This document shows positions 12,658 through 22,690 of a stretch of 64,000 bases of DNA, one piece after another. Every line of letters begins with the position of its first letter. Positions within the stretch are counted from its first letter, which is position 1. The stretch spans positions 105,386,294 to 105,450,293 of the forward strand of contig NC_071390.1 in NCBI RefSeq assembly GCF_022682495.2, written 5' to 3'. Under the pieces are notes generated by a model. It saw only the letters and a list, made by a program, of their open reading frames with translations, did not search any database and was not told the origin of the DNA. The stretch is from Desmodus rotundus. Taxonomy: Eukaryota; Chordata; Mammalia; Chiroptera; Phyllostomidae. The translations under genes were made by a program, and so were the position numbers.

Positions 12658-12867
12658 TATTTTTAGGAGTATAAGATGCACCTGACCATAAGATGCACCT
12701 AGGTTTTAGAGGTGGAAAATAGGGGAAAAAAAAAACCCCTGCTCCACTGCTGCCTGGCCCCCCTCACCCTCCGCCCCCGTGAGCCAGGTAAGCTACATTC
12801 GGACTATAAGACGCACCCCCATTTCCTCTAAAATTGTGGGGGAGTGCGTCTTATAGTCCAAAATATA
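12658..12867. mobile_element. TIR DNA transposon, unassigned family (copy 1)
   Basis: About 210 bp with inverted ends: left TATTTTTAGGAGTATAAGAT, right ending CTTATAGTCCAAAATATA, whose reverse complement begins TATATTTTGGACTATAAGAC. A subterminal repeat, ACCATAAGATGCACCTAGG, lies next to the left end. A related element lies at 34834-35054 in the opposite orientation. It is too short to code for a transposase. I could not fix the target duplication, so superfamily is left open. Confidence 0.75.
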
Positions 12868-13094
12868 GTACATTGTTTAGATTTCAGATTTCTGTTTCCA
12901 CTTTCATTAATGATGAGGTTCTCACCCCTCCCTGCTGATTCCTGTAGTCCTGTCTTGGTTTTCTCTGAACCCTACACTATCGGGAAATCACTCTGTATCA
13001 TCAACATTTCCTCATAAAATTTTCTTCACCTTCATTCTCTATGGTGCTCCCGAAACTTCAATGTGCATTTGATTCACCTGGGATCCTTTTTTCT

Positions 13095-13545
13095 AAATTA
13101 AATTTTTTGGGGGTAACATTGGTTAATAACATTATATAAATAAGACCTGTAACAATAAAATACATAGAAGAAAACATAGGCACTAAATTTATGGACCTTG
13201 GCCTCATAGGAGTTGTTGTGAACCTGACCCCAAAGGCAAGGGAAGTGAAAGCAAAAATAAATGAAAGGGACTACCTCAAACTAAAAAGCTTCTGCACAGC
13301 CAAAGAAACCATCACCAAAACAAAAAGGGAGCACACCGAAATGGAGAAGCTATTTGCAAATAATACTTCTGATAAAGAGCTATAACTTCCAAGATATATA
13401 AAGAACTCATACAACCTAACAACAAAAAACCCAAATAATCCTACTAAAAATAGTAAGAGGTCCTGAACAGACACTTTTTTCAAGGAAGACTTATAGATGA
13501 CCAACAGACATATGAAAGGATGCTCACCACCATTAGTTACAAGGG
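13095..13545 (-). mobile_element. LINE-1 insertion with inverted 5' segment
   Basis: The left end (13095-13142) is the reverse complement of an L1 3' terminus: TTTTTTGGGGGTAACATTGG matches the GTGACATTGGTTAA words of the antisense L1 at 33.18 kb. Directly after it, 13143-13545 reads in the sense direction as the end of L1 ORF2; an open frame of 64 codons at 13191-13385 contains the conserved LKSFCTAKE stretch. The two halves point in opposite directions, so this is a twin-primed, 5'-inverted insertion on the minus strand. No function remains. Confidence 0.75.
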
Positions 13546-13555
13546 GTCTTGTCAA

Positions 13556-13680
13556 ACGGAGGTTTCTATTTAAGAGCCTGGGGTGGGGCCAGGATTTGCA
13601 TTTGTGTCAGGTTCCCAGGTGATGAGGGGGCTGTGAATTTCGGGCACATCTCTGCTGCCCTGAAGCACAGATCCTCAGAC
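13556..13680. mobile_element. MER5-like DNA transposon fragment
   Basis: The words GAGCCTGGGGTGGGGCC, ATTTGCATTTG and GTTCCCAGGTGATG occur in the order found in MER5A-type (hAT-Charlie) fossils. Ends are decayed and no target duplication is visible. Low-to-moderate confidence. Confidence 0.4.
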
Positions 13681-13879
13681 CCCCTTTCAGTTGTAGGTAA
13701 TGTTTGGACACTTTCCCTCACACTGATGAAAAATTTTAACACCTGGAACGTTGCCTTTTTTCACCTCTGTTCCTGTCATTATTTTTGGTGAACTCACTAT
13801 CCATAAAGATAATACCTAGTCTTTAATTGCATGAGATTTCTAGTTCCATAAATCTTGTCCTTCATCTCACTTTTCTAAC

Positions 13880-16160
13880 CAATGCCTATAGTCATTGCTC
13901 AAACCTGCACCTCCTTCAAAACCTCAGTTTTAAGCATCCTACTCTCTGAATGCCACCTCTTTCCTCTCCATTCCCTTAGGACCAGTGATTTCTTGCAGCC
14001 ACACTTTCAATCTACTGTCCCGCCATCTTTCTTCTGCCAAAACCTTTCTCCTGCTTCCAGTTCACAACCCACACCCACTCTCGAGCCCTGCGTCCTTTGC
14101 TTCTCTGTTCCTCCGTCACGTTCAACTGGAAAACCCCACCCTTGGAGTCACCGCATCTTTCAGGTCTGGAATGGAGAATTTGAAGAGTGACTGGAAAGAA
14201 ATGGCAATCCATGCCATCTGGTGCTACCTAAAATTTGTAGTCACAAGCCTCAAGGTGCTCATGCTTCCCACCAACCAACCCCATTTCCTAGGCAATTTAT
14301 AATCCCATTTTCTGAGGGAACTATTCCTGGCTCCAGTCAGGCTTCCAACCCTCCTGTTATCTTCATCACTCTCAGCTCTTGCTCATGACCTTTCATTTCC
14401 TCAGAACACCCATATTTCCCCAGCCCACAAAACCATCCCCCGCCATGCGTGCCCACACCTCATGTTCAACCTGCCACCCCAACACAGCAGGTGAGCCAGC
14501 TGGGCTCCAGGCCAGGCTAGTCCCTGCACCAGGGCATTGCTTCCCTTCCTCTCTCACCATCTCCAGGCCTTTCCTCCTCCAACTATACTTTCTTGAACTT
14601 GTTTCATCAGTTTCAGCATTTTACTGGATAAATTTCATTAGTATAAAATCTCAGGACAAAAGCACTCAAAGCAACCCTTTTGCCCCTGGCCTTTCCTGCT
14701 AATCCATACTGGTATGAATTTCCCCCAACAAGTCACTAAGAGCAGATAATAATCTTCTTAAGCTCACCATTGATCTCCACACCACCTGAGATCTCATCTT
14801 TCTGGAAATTCTACCAGTGGTTGAGTTTCCCTCTCCAAACCATCTGCTTCTGCCTGCATCCAGGACTCCCACTCTCTTGGTTTCCCTCTTCCCTCCTGGC
14901 CATTTCCTTGTCTCCTTTGTGGGACATGCATTTTCTTTTTGCCCTTCCAGATGTGGACTGCCCAGCCTCGCAGTCCTAGACCTCGCTCTCTCTCTTCTTT
15001 GCCAGTATGTTTTCTAGTGACCTCTTTCAGTTGCATAGTCCTAAATTCTACATCCCACCCATACATGAACAATTCCTGCATTTTTATCTCCTTTGAATCC
15101 AGGTAACCAGCTGCCACTTGACATGGCCATGGGGATATTGAAGAATCATGTTGAATCTCGTTGTCCCAACACTCATTCCTCAATTGCTTCTCAGGACAGG
15201 AAATAGCAATAGTATCTTCCTCATAACTTCAGAAATAGCACCTCCATCCATCCTCAGTTTCTTTTTCTTTCACCTCTCATCTCCTGTTCAGTCTTATCAG
15301 TTCTGCCTGACAATGTGTTCCACAAATGACCACTTCTCATCACCTCTAATCCTATTGCCTGAGCCTGAGAAGTCACTCTAATCTTGTCTGGATTACTGCA
15401 GTCCTCACTGGGGCGGAGTGTGTTTTTCAAATACAGCACAGTGGTATTTCTAGTCCCACCCTCTCCTCCAGATCCTTGCTGTGTCCCATCAGGAGGCAGG
15501 CTGATCTCTCCTCTCCGAGACCCAGTGGGCCTTTGTCACTTCCTCTCTAAGGAATGCAGCAGAAGCGTGCTGCCCAACTCAGGCTGTGTCAGCAGAGCTG
15601 CTGTGGTCTCTGTCTGGCTCTCTCTGTGTCTGTCTCAGCGGAACCCTGAAAACCACCTGCTTTATTAGGAGGAAGTCCAGGCCACATAGAATTATCTGAC
15701 TGAGAGAGCTCAGGTCTCAGCCTCAGCCAGTGTCACCATGAGAGATGACCGTGAGCCAGCCTTCTGCTGAGTCCAGCCCCAGCTTTCCAGGCCCCCTGTC
15801 CACCCATGAGAAGAGAGAAGCTGACAGAAAGCTATTGCTCCAGAACCCCCACAGCTCCGTATTTTTCTCTCTCCAGGTTTGTGCTCAAGCACCATCTTCT
15901 TGGGGAGGTTTCCCCAGGGCCCCATCAAAGCTGACACCCAAACCTTGCCCAGGACATTCGATGTCCTGTATTTTGCCTTATTTTTCTTCACAGCCTTCAT
16001 CATCTCTTATTGTATTATACATTTATTTCCTGTCTTACTCACTAAAATTTAAGTCCAACGAGAACGATACTTTGCTGTTTTGTTTACACTTGACCTCCAT
16101 GCCTGGCGCCTATGTACTTGATCAGTGTTTGATGTACAGTGGTGTTTTTGAGAGTTGGAA
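13880..16160 (+). mobile_element. ancient L2-like LINE remnants, fragmented
   Basis: This pyrimidine-rich stretch carries a series of words found in the 3' part of ancient mammalian LINEs: GACCACTTCTCATCACCTC near 15330, TTGTCTGGATTACTGCAGTC near 15383, and AAATTTAAGTCCAACGAGAA followed by CTCCATGCCTGGCGCCTATG near 16047-16110, which fits an L2 3' end in sense orientation. The several open frames here (up to 144 codons) are short and overlapping, and look like by-products of low stop-codon content rather than genes. Boundaries are uncertain and parts may be unique DNA. Confidence 0.5.
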
Positions 16161-16329
16161 AAAGCAAGGTAACTCTTGACAGCATGCCCATCTCTGAGAT
16201 CTCAATGGGCCCGTGTTCATGGGAGGCTTGAAAATGCTGGTGTGAGATAAATGAATTCTGGAGATCCACTATCCAACATAGCACCTGGAGCTGATGACAC
16301 TGCATTGCACACTTAACATTTGCTGAGAG

Positions 16330-16570
16330 GAAAGATCTTATGTGAAGTGTTCTCACCTCAAAATAGCAATAATGATGATTATAACGATAATGACGATAAT
16401 GATGATGACGATGATGATGATGGGGCTGGAGGAAACTGTGGGAGGTGGTGAGTGTATCTGTGGCCTTGATGGTGTCACGGGTGTACATGTGTCCCCCAAA
16501 TCATTGAGATGTATACATTAAATAACCTTTGTAGAAGTCAATAATACCTCAGTAAAGTGGTTTTAAGAAA
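16330..16570 (+). mobile_element. old LINE-1 (L1M-type) 3' end with ATG-rich repeat
   Basis: The order of AAGTGTTCTCACCTCAAAAT, a GATGAT simple repeat, GGGAGGTGGTGAGTG, and a run of ATTAAATAACC and AATACCTCAGTAAAG resembles L1M 3' ends. The interior has expanded into a triplet-like repeat (16371-16421). Decayed; no coding part. Confidence 0.5.
16371..16421. repeat. (GAT)n-like microsatellite
   Basis: An interrupted run of GAT/GAC/AAT triplets, about 50 bp, inside the L1M-type 3' end. In one frame of the minus strand it yields a histidine-rich peptide, which explains the long antisense open frame here. Confidence 0.85.
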
Positions 16571-17167
16571 TGAAATAAAATATGTTTTAATAACATATCA
16601 AAGCCCATCAGAGAAAGATGAGGGCTTCAAAGTTAAGTACCAAATATCTACTTTTTAAAAGAAGAGTTCCACTGCTCTTTATAGAAATGCAAATCATGCT
16701 GCAGAGTGAAGAAGGCTGAATAAATAATGCCACAATATGGATATAAGTTTTAGCTATTGAATTTGGGGAACATTTGCTCTTGAAGCTGTTTCTGATCATG
16801 AGCCAAGTTACCTTCTCCTGAAATGAGCATCGTGAGGTCGCATGTTTCCTAAGTGACTGGGGTCCTGTGACTGTGTGGGGCCCACAGAGGCAGAATCTGC
16901 CTCTGGGCCAGGGAGCATGGGCCCCAGAGACCAGAGGACGCTCTCTCTGCAGCTGGCCCGTCTCAGGGCACACACTCTCTTTGGGGACATGGCAAGTTCA
17001 TTTAGTGACTGACTGCAAGGTGGGAACACAAATGCTCAACGAGAGGTTCCAGTCGTGATTTTCACAGAAGACCTCAGGAGAGATGGTGGAAGAAAGGGAC
17101 AAAAAATGAGGCCGGAGAACAGAAGGCACACTCAGCTCCTTCACAGTTTGGCCCATGGTTGACTGTA

Positions 17168-17293
17168 CAGGGTGGGGCAAAAGTAGGTTTACAGTTATTT
17201 GGAAAGTAATACAATAATTAATAAATAATAATACCAGGATAAACTCTGTGATTTGCATACTCACAACTGTAAACCTACTTTTTTCCCATCCTC
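17168..17293. mobile_element. mariner-type MITE (copy 2) with TA duplication
   Basis: A 126-bp element starts CAGGGTGGGGCAAAAGTAGG and ends CTACTTTTTTCCCATCCTC, bounded by TA at 17166-17167 and 17294-17295. TA target duplication and these ends fit a mariner/Tc1-class transposon. Its interior (ATAATACCAGGATAAACTCT) matches copy 1 at 2604-2734. It has no transposase gene. Confidence 0.85.
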
Positions 17294-17399
17294 TAGATAA
17301 TTTTAGAAACTTAAGAAAGTTCATAGATTCTTTATAGATCTGATAGGTCTTTTCATTTTGAGGCAGGAAATACAATTACAGGTTAAGAAAAGGAAAACA

Positions 17400-17710
17400 C
17401 TTAATAAACAGTAACAAGCTGGTTAGCTGGTTGCACCTTGCAACTGTAGCAAGTGGTCTCTGCCTCAGTTTGCTCAGTAGGACAATGGGGACAATGGCAG
17501 TGGTACTGAGGACTGGAGAAAGTGTGTGTAATGGTCAGTGCCGCTGTGCAGACTTTCTGTGTGCTGTTGTGATGGTGCCCATGTCTCACCGTCCACATTA
17601 GAGAGGAGCTTTTGATGACAGTACCTCAACTTAACCATCTTGTTAAGTCCTTTGAGTGCTTAAACAGTAATAGGTAGTTAATGAACGTTTGTTGAGTGAA
17701 TGTTGGACCA
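17400..17710 (-). mobile_element. MIR-like SINE remnant, antisense
   Basis: GCCTCAGTTTGCTCAGTAGGACAATGGGGAC near 17460-17495 and GTTGAGTGAATG near 17690 resemble antisense MIR sequence (CCTCAGTTTCC..AAATGGGG..). Strongly decayed, so the limits are approximate. Confidence 0.45.
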
Positions 17711-17756
17711 CTAATTCAATTTTGTGGAGTAAACAGATCCTTGTGAGCACACAAAT

Positions 17757-17940
17757 AAGACAGAAACAGAGAGATACAGAGATTGACAGAGACAGAGGGT
17801 GACAGAGATACAGAGATAGAGACAGAGAGATGGAGATTGAGACAGAGGAAAAGAAACAGAGAAAAGGAGAGACAGAAAAAGAGGCAGAGAGAGAAAGAGG
17901 AAGGAAGGGAGGGAAAGAGATGGAGACAGAGAGAGAAACT
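17757..17940. repeat. GA-rich polypurine tract
   Basis: About 180 bp of almost pure purine on the plus strand built from GACAGA, GAGA and GGAAG words. The resulting basic/acidic and serine-rich open frames on both strands are artefacts of composition. Confidence 0.9.
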
Positions 17941-18274
17941 TGTTCTGGGCTCATTTGCTGCCTTGTCTGAGGTTCAGCAGTGACTGTCTCTCCTTGGCGC
18001 GGCCCTGCACATGGAGCCCCTCTCGTAGAGTCTGCATGGCAGAGGGTGGGGGGAGTGGACAGAAGGGGCGGCTGTGCTGCTGTGGAAACAGTCGTCTACC
18101 TCATTCCCGTGGGAGAGGGTCTGTGACACACAATGAGGCCGACAAAGGTTGTCTCTGGGTTTCCATGCAGCTTATTTTTCAGTTTCTAATTTTATTCTTA
18201 AATTCCATTCCAATGAACTGCAGAGGAGGATGCCTTAGGAAATGAGTATTTTTACCTTAGCTCCCATCTCCTTT

Positions 18275-18595
18275 CTAGAACATGAATGGATCTTGAGAAT
18301 AGTATGCTAAGTGAAATAAGTTAGAAAAAGCTAAGAACCATATGATTTCACTCATATGTGGGATATAAAACTGAAACTCATGGGCACAGACAACAGCATG
18401 GTGGTTGCCAGAGGGAAGGGGTGGGGGGGCAGTAGAGGGTAAAGGTGGACTAATATACGGTGACGGAAGGTGATTTGACTTTGGGTGGTGAGCACATAAT
18501 GCCGTGGACAGATCATGTATCATAGAAAGGTTTACCTGAAACCTATATAATCTTATTAACCAATGTCATCCCAATAAATCTGATTAAAAATAGAA
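18275..18595 (+). mobile_element. LINE-1 3' end, 5'-truncated
   Basis: Sense L1: ATGCTAAGTGAAATAAG, ATGATTTCACTCATATGTGG and a G-rich 3' UTR, ending CCAATGTCATCCCAATAAATCTGATTAAAAA. The same ORF2-end words recur at 59.6 and 60.5 kb. It is a truncated copy without intact coding sequence; the 82-codon antisense frame over it is a shadow. Confidence 0.8.
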
Positions 18596-18775
18596 ATCAG
18601 ATGTATCCATTTGCCATACCTTTAAATCAGTTAAGGATTCAATTGCTTATAAATCTGAATACCTTAGTACTCTAGACACATAGAAATTATTTTCTAAAAA
18701 TATTATTTTTACCCTGAAAATGCAATAGCTCTTCTGGTTTTATAAGATTAAACTCAAGGCTTTCTTGTAAATGAC

Positions 18776-18840
18776 TTTTTAAACAGTATTTTATTTCTTT
18801 ATTTTTAGAGAGGGGGAAAGGAGGGCGAAAGGGAGAGGCA
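18776..18840 (-). mobile_element. VES-type SINE fragment
   Basis: ATTTTATTTCTTTATTTTTAGAGAGGGGGAAAGGAGGG is the tail-proximal end of a minus-strand VES SINE, compare 36481-36525. The tRNA head is missing, so this is a truncated copy. Confidence 0.55.
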
Positions 18841-21800
18841 ATGGCACTGAGTTATGTTTTCACCTGCTCAGTCATGACTGTTTCTCGTCAGAGTCTCTAC
18901 CATCAGAGGGGTGACTGGCACCTCGTAGGTGCTCAGTGTCGTTTCAATGACAAAAGAAAGGTTCGACCTAGCCTCCTCCTAGGCGTGCGTCTCTCCAGTG
19001 GATGTTTGTGGTGTTACTTGTCTCTTCCTAAAGACCTCTGTTGGGCCCAGACTTACCTCCTTGGGTAATAGTGGCATGTTGTGTCATTTCTAAGTACCCA
19101 CTGGTTTAGGACCTGAGTCAGTTACCCTCAGAAGAGAATGGCCACAGAGAAGGCAGACTTTGGCAGGGGAAGACCGAACTGAAGAGGAAGGGAGACAGGT
19201 CAGGAGCAGATACAAAGGCGAAGAGAGGTGAGGCTTCTGACCTAGGGGGTGGGGACAACGACATTGACATCAGCCTCCTGGCACTTGCGGTAGGATCAGG
19301 GGCACACCTGTTCTGGAAACGTTAGCTATGCAATATTTATTACTGACAAAGGGAGAATCATGCAGCTTTGACTGGATAATTAAAAAAATAATGTAAAGAT
19401 GATTCTGGGCCCCTAATTCGGAGCAAATGTCCACTGAGCTTAGGTGGCAAATCTACCTCCAGTTGAAATAGGTTATTTGCTCTTCTTGGTTTCATGGAAC
19501 TAAATTAACTCCATTTATTTATTCCAGTAAATAAATATTAAATGATGGGAAAGAATCCATGTTCCTAAGAATAACTTTAAATGTGCCCCAAATTAAGTGA
19601 CATTTAAAAGAAGGAATGCATCCTGAAATTTCTTCTGCAAGGGTCCTTCCTTGGACACCGGTCCTCCCCCTGAGGGAGAACGGTGCCTGCTCCGCACAGC
19701 ACAGCGGATAATGAGCCATTACTTAAATAAAACAGGGTACTTTGAGGAGGGCGACTTTGATCTGTTTTTATTTATTTTAAAGCCTGTGTGACAGGTTTAG
19801 TTTGCAGCTTCATGAAAACATTTGCAGAGCACTTACAATTTATTTTGGTTGTGGCTGCGCTCTCAGATGTATTCTCCTTATAAGTGTAGGAAGTGAGACA
19901 GAGAGACACAGGCGACTGACCAGAGCAACGCAGCTGCGGGGGTGAAAAGCTCCTGCCAAAGATCACTGGGAAGTGTGGAAATGTTGGCCTGAACACGTTT
20001 ACTGAGAAGCCACCAAGCCAGGGATTCCAACACTGGCTCGTCAGTGTCCTCCACTACCCTCCCTTCAGCTGGTGACAGGGGACAAGGGCCCATTTGGTGG
20101 GGTGACTAGCTCCCGCTGCAAAGCCTCTGGCTGTCACGGGGAAAAGCCACCCCCATTGCTCCTGTGGCTACACACTCACCTGGAGAGCCTGGGCGTGGCT
20201 CAGCTCTGCTGATGGCCTCCTACTGCTGCCTTGGAGGTTACAAAGCCTTTCGATGCATACTTTACAATCCAGAGCAGAGGTGAGAAGGGCTGCTGTTCTA
20301 TTCTGTTTCATTCTCTCTCTCTTTCTCTGTCCCCCCTGCCCGCCTCTTTTTAAAACGTAAGAATAGAGTGCCGTTGGGCAGAGACATGACTTTCCGAAGT
20401 CTCTGGCTCCTGACATGGTGGAGGCTACTAGGGTCCTGGGAAACCCAAGGTGAGGGCCTCAGATGGGTCAGGCCTGCACCAGCGGTGCCCCAACTGCCCT
20501 GAATAGTGTCTGCGGTCAGGGAAACATTGCCTTAGCCTGAGAAGCCCGCCCCCAAAGCAAAAGCAGAGCCTGACACAGAGCCATGCACAGGTGGCTTGGT
20601 AGGGAAACCATCCAGGGACAGAGTGAGAGACGGGTGGGCTCAGAGGAGGGGAGGCCACCCACAGGCAGCGAGGATGTTCCCTCCGTGAGGACCCAGCCCT
20701 GCTGTCACCCACAGCATCACCCCATTCCATCCAAGCCCATTTCCTAAGGAAGAGGATGGCTACCACGTGCAGTCAGTCTCTCTGGGTGGTGATAGGAGTC
20801 CGGTGCTCGTGAACTGCCCTGCCCACGGCCACCTCGTGCAATCCCCCTGGGTCTCTTTCTTTCTCCTCCTGTTCCTCCCCAGGCACAGATCACCCTGGGA
20901 CTACCTTGTACACACACTGGAGAGAAGAAACTTCTTCTAGAGGCAGAGAGACCGAAAATATTAGAGTTTTTATACAAATCACTTGGGTATAGCAGACCTG
21001 ACCAGGCTGTAAAACCAGGCAGCACGCTGATCCCAGGGGGACTGTGAGCCTGTGTTTTGGTCTGCGTAGTGTTTATTGGGAAGGTAGCCCACTGCTGGCC
21101 CTGCTACTTGCTGAGTCCCACTGAAATAGGCTCCTTCTAAAAGGCGACAAAAGTCGGCAAAATGCAATGGGAGGCCCCTTGACAAGGAATTAAGGTGCCT
21201 TGGTGCCAACCCCCCCGCCTTCTTACACATGCTATTACTTAACCTTTTGGGATTTTTGTTCTTTACTCTTAAACAATGCTATATATATAATAATACCTTC
21301 TGCCCGATGTACTCCCTGGCATTCTTTTTTTTTTCTTTCTTTTTTCTTTTTGGACTCCGGATGTCATGTTTGAACGAGCTCTTGAAGAGAAACAAGATGT
21401 GCGCACAGGCAATGCTAGGCCATTGTCATTATCTGGGCTGCTTCAGGTTTTCAAAGGAGATGAAACCCTTGTCTTCAAAGGGAGCACGTCGCAGCTGCCA
21501 CCAGGACGGGGTTTTCTCTGGCGGGCAAACCTCTTCCTAAGGTTTCACCTGAGGCAGCCACTCCTGGGCAGGAAAGAGGCAGCGAGGAGCTCACTTGTGA
21601 CATTGAGGGACTTCAGGCTCCCTGGCTGGGGAGGCCAGCCCCGTCCATGCCGGGAGGCTGGACACCCAGCAAGACCTGAGGTAACACGCAGATTCGAGTC
21701 AAGTTGGTCAGAAATCCAGACACATTCCAGAGAGGCAGTCAGGGACTGAAGAGCTCAAGAGAAGTGGAGAGTGGGTCTGGGGAGACAGGGCCCCTCCCCA

Positions 21801-21914
21801 TCTGGAACAAGAGCAGGGCCTGCAGGGAGGGGGCGGGGGCAGAGGTTGAGTGGGAAGTCAATGAGTCAGCTGGGCTGGCTGCTCCCAGGGCCTCTCTCCT
21901 TGGCATGTAGGTAG
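18841..21914. other. unique non-coding DNA
   Basis: About 3 kb, moderately GC-rich in the second half. Open frames of 60-127 codons overlap on both strands and show no domain or family resemblance. The sequence at 19330-19420 is AT-rich and conserved-looking. I see no gene. Confidence 0.45.
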
Positions 21915-22152
21915 ATGTTGTCTTCTTCTCTGTGTCCTCACTTGGTCGTCCCTCTGTGTGTGCCTGTGTCTGTGTCCTAATCTCCTCTTTTTATAAGGAC
22001 CTCAGTCATATGAAATGAGAGCCCACTCTAGTGACCTTATTTTACCCTGACTACCTCTTTAAAGGCTCCATCTCCAAATACAGTCCCATTCTGAGGTTCC
22101 GGGGCTTAGGACTCTACATGTGAATTTAGGGCCCCAGTACAGCCCGTGACAG
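21915..22152 (-). mobile_element. MaLR-type LTR fragment, antisense
   Basis: CTCTGTGTCCTCACTTGGTC, CTAATCTCCTCTTTTTATAAGG, TAGTGACCTTATTTTACC and CTCCAAATACAGTCCCATTC follow the order seen in the reverse complement of MLT1/MST-class LTRs. It is a partial, old element; subfamily uncertain. Confidence 0.55.
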
Positions 22153-22329
22153 GCTGTGTCCTGACCTAGCCGGAGGTAGGAGGGCCTGGGCAGGCAGCGT
22201 GGACAAGAGAGTGGATTGGAGCGATGTTTCTGGGGCGTGTAGCAACGCTAAGTAGGAGACCCAGGTGCTGCACGGACAGTAAAACAGAACCTACACAGGA
22301 AAACTCTGTGGAGTCATATTTTAACAGGC

Positions 22330-22690
22330 AACGAGGTTCCTAACGCCCTGTACAGGTTATTAAGCTGAATTGGTTTTGTGGATGAATTAAGATTATTGAT
22401 AGAGCAGAATGAATCAATAGCAGTAATACCTTAACAAGTAGCGTTAATTAATTCACCCCTCATGGTGCAGCTTGCCTGGGATTAGATTTTATGAGCAGAG
22501 CAATTCTGCTGTTTTTGTTTCTTAAAATAAAAATGAAACTAATATATTCCCCTGGCTGCTTGAGAAACTGCTATAAATTAATGGCCAGGCTGCTTGGCTC
22601 ATTAAAAAGGGAGCGGTTTGATTCTGTGCTCTCACTGCTGATTATTTCTGCTGTAGGGAGAGGTGTGTACTCAGTGCCAGCTCACAGGTG
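22330..22690. promoter_or_regulatory. candidate conserved non-coding element
   Basis: A repeat-free AT-rich block with clustered homeodomain-like TAAT/ATTA cores, for example GAATTAAGATTATTGATAG, GCGTTAATTAATTCACC and TATAAATTAATGGCC. This composition and texture are common in conserved enhancers near developmental genes. The call rests on texture alone; no alignment was available, and the 67-codon frame at 22491 is not a credible gene. Confidence 0.3.

Noticed and set aside
15745..16179. 144-codon open frame on the plus strand
   Set aside because: Lies in a pyrimidine-rich L2-like remnant; stop codons are rare there by composition, and other frames on both strands are also open.
17643..17983. 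Serine/leucine-rich and Arg/Glu-rich peptides from both strands
   Set aside because: Direct translation of the GA-rich tract; a low-complexity artefact.
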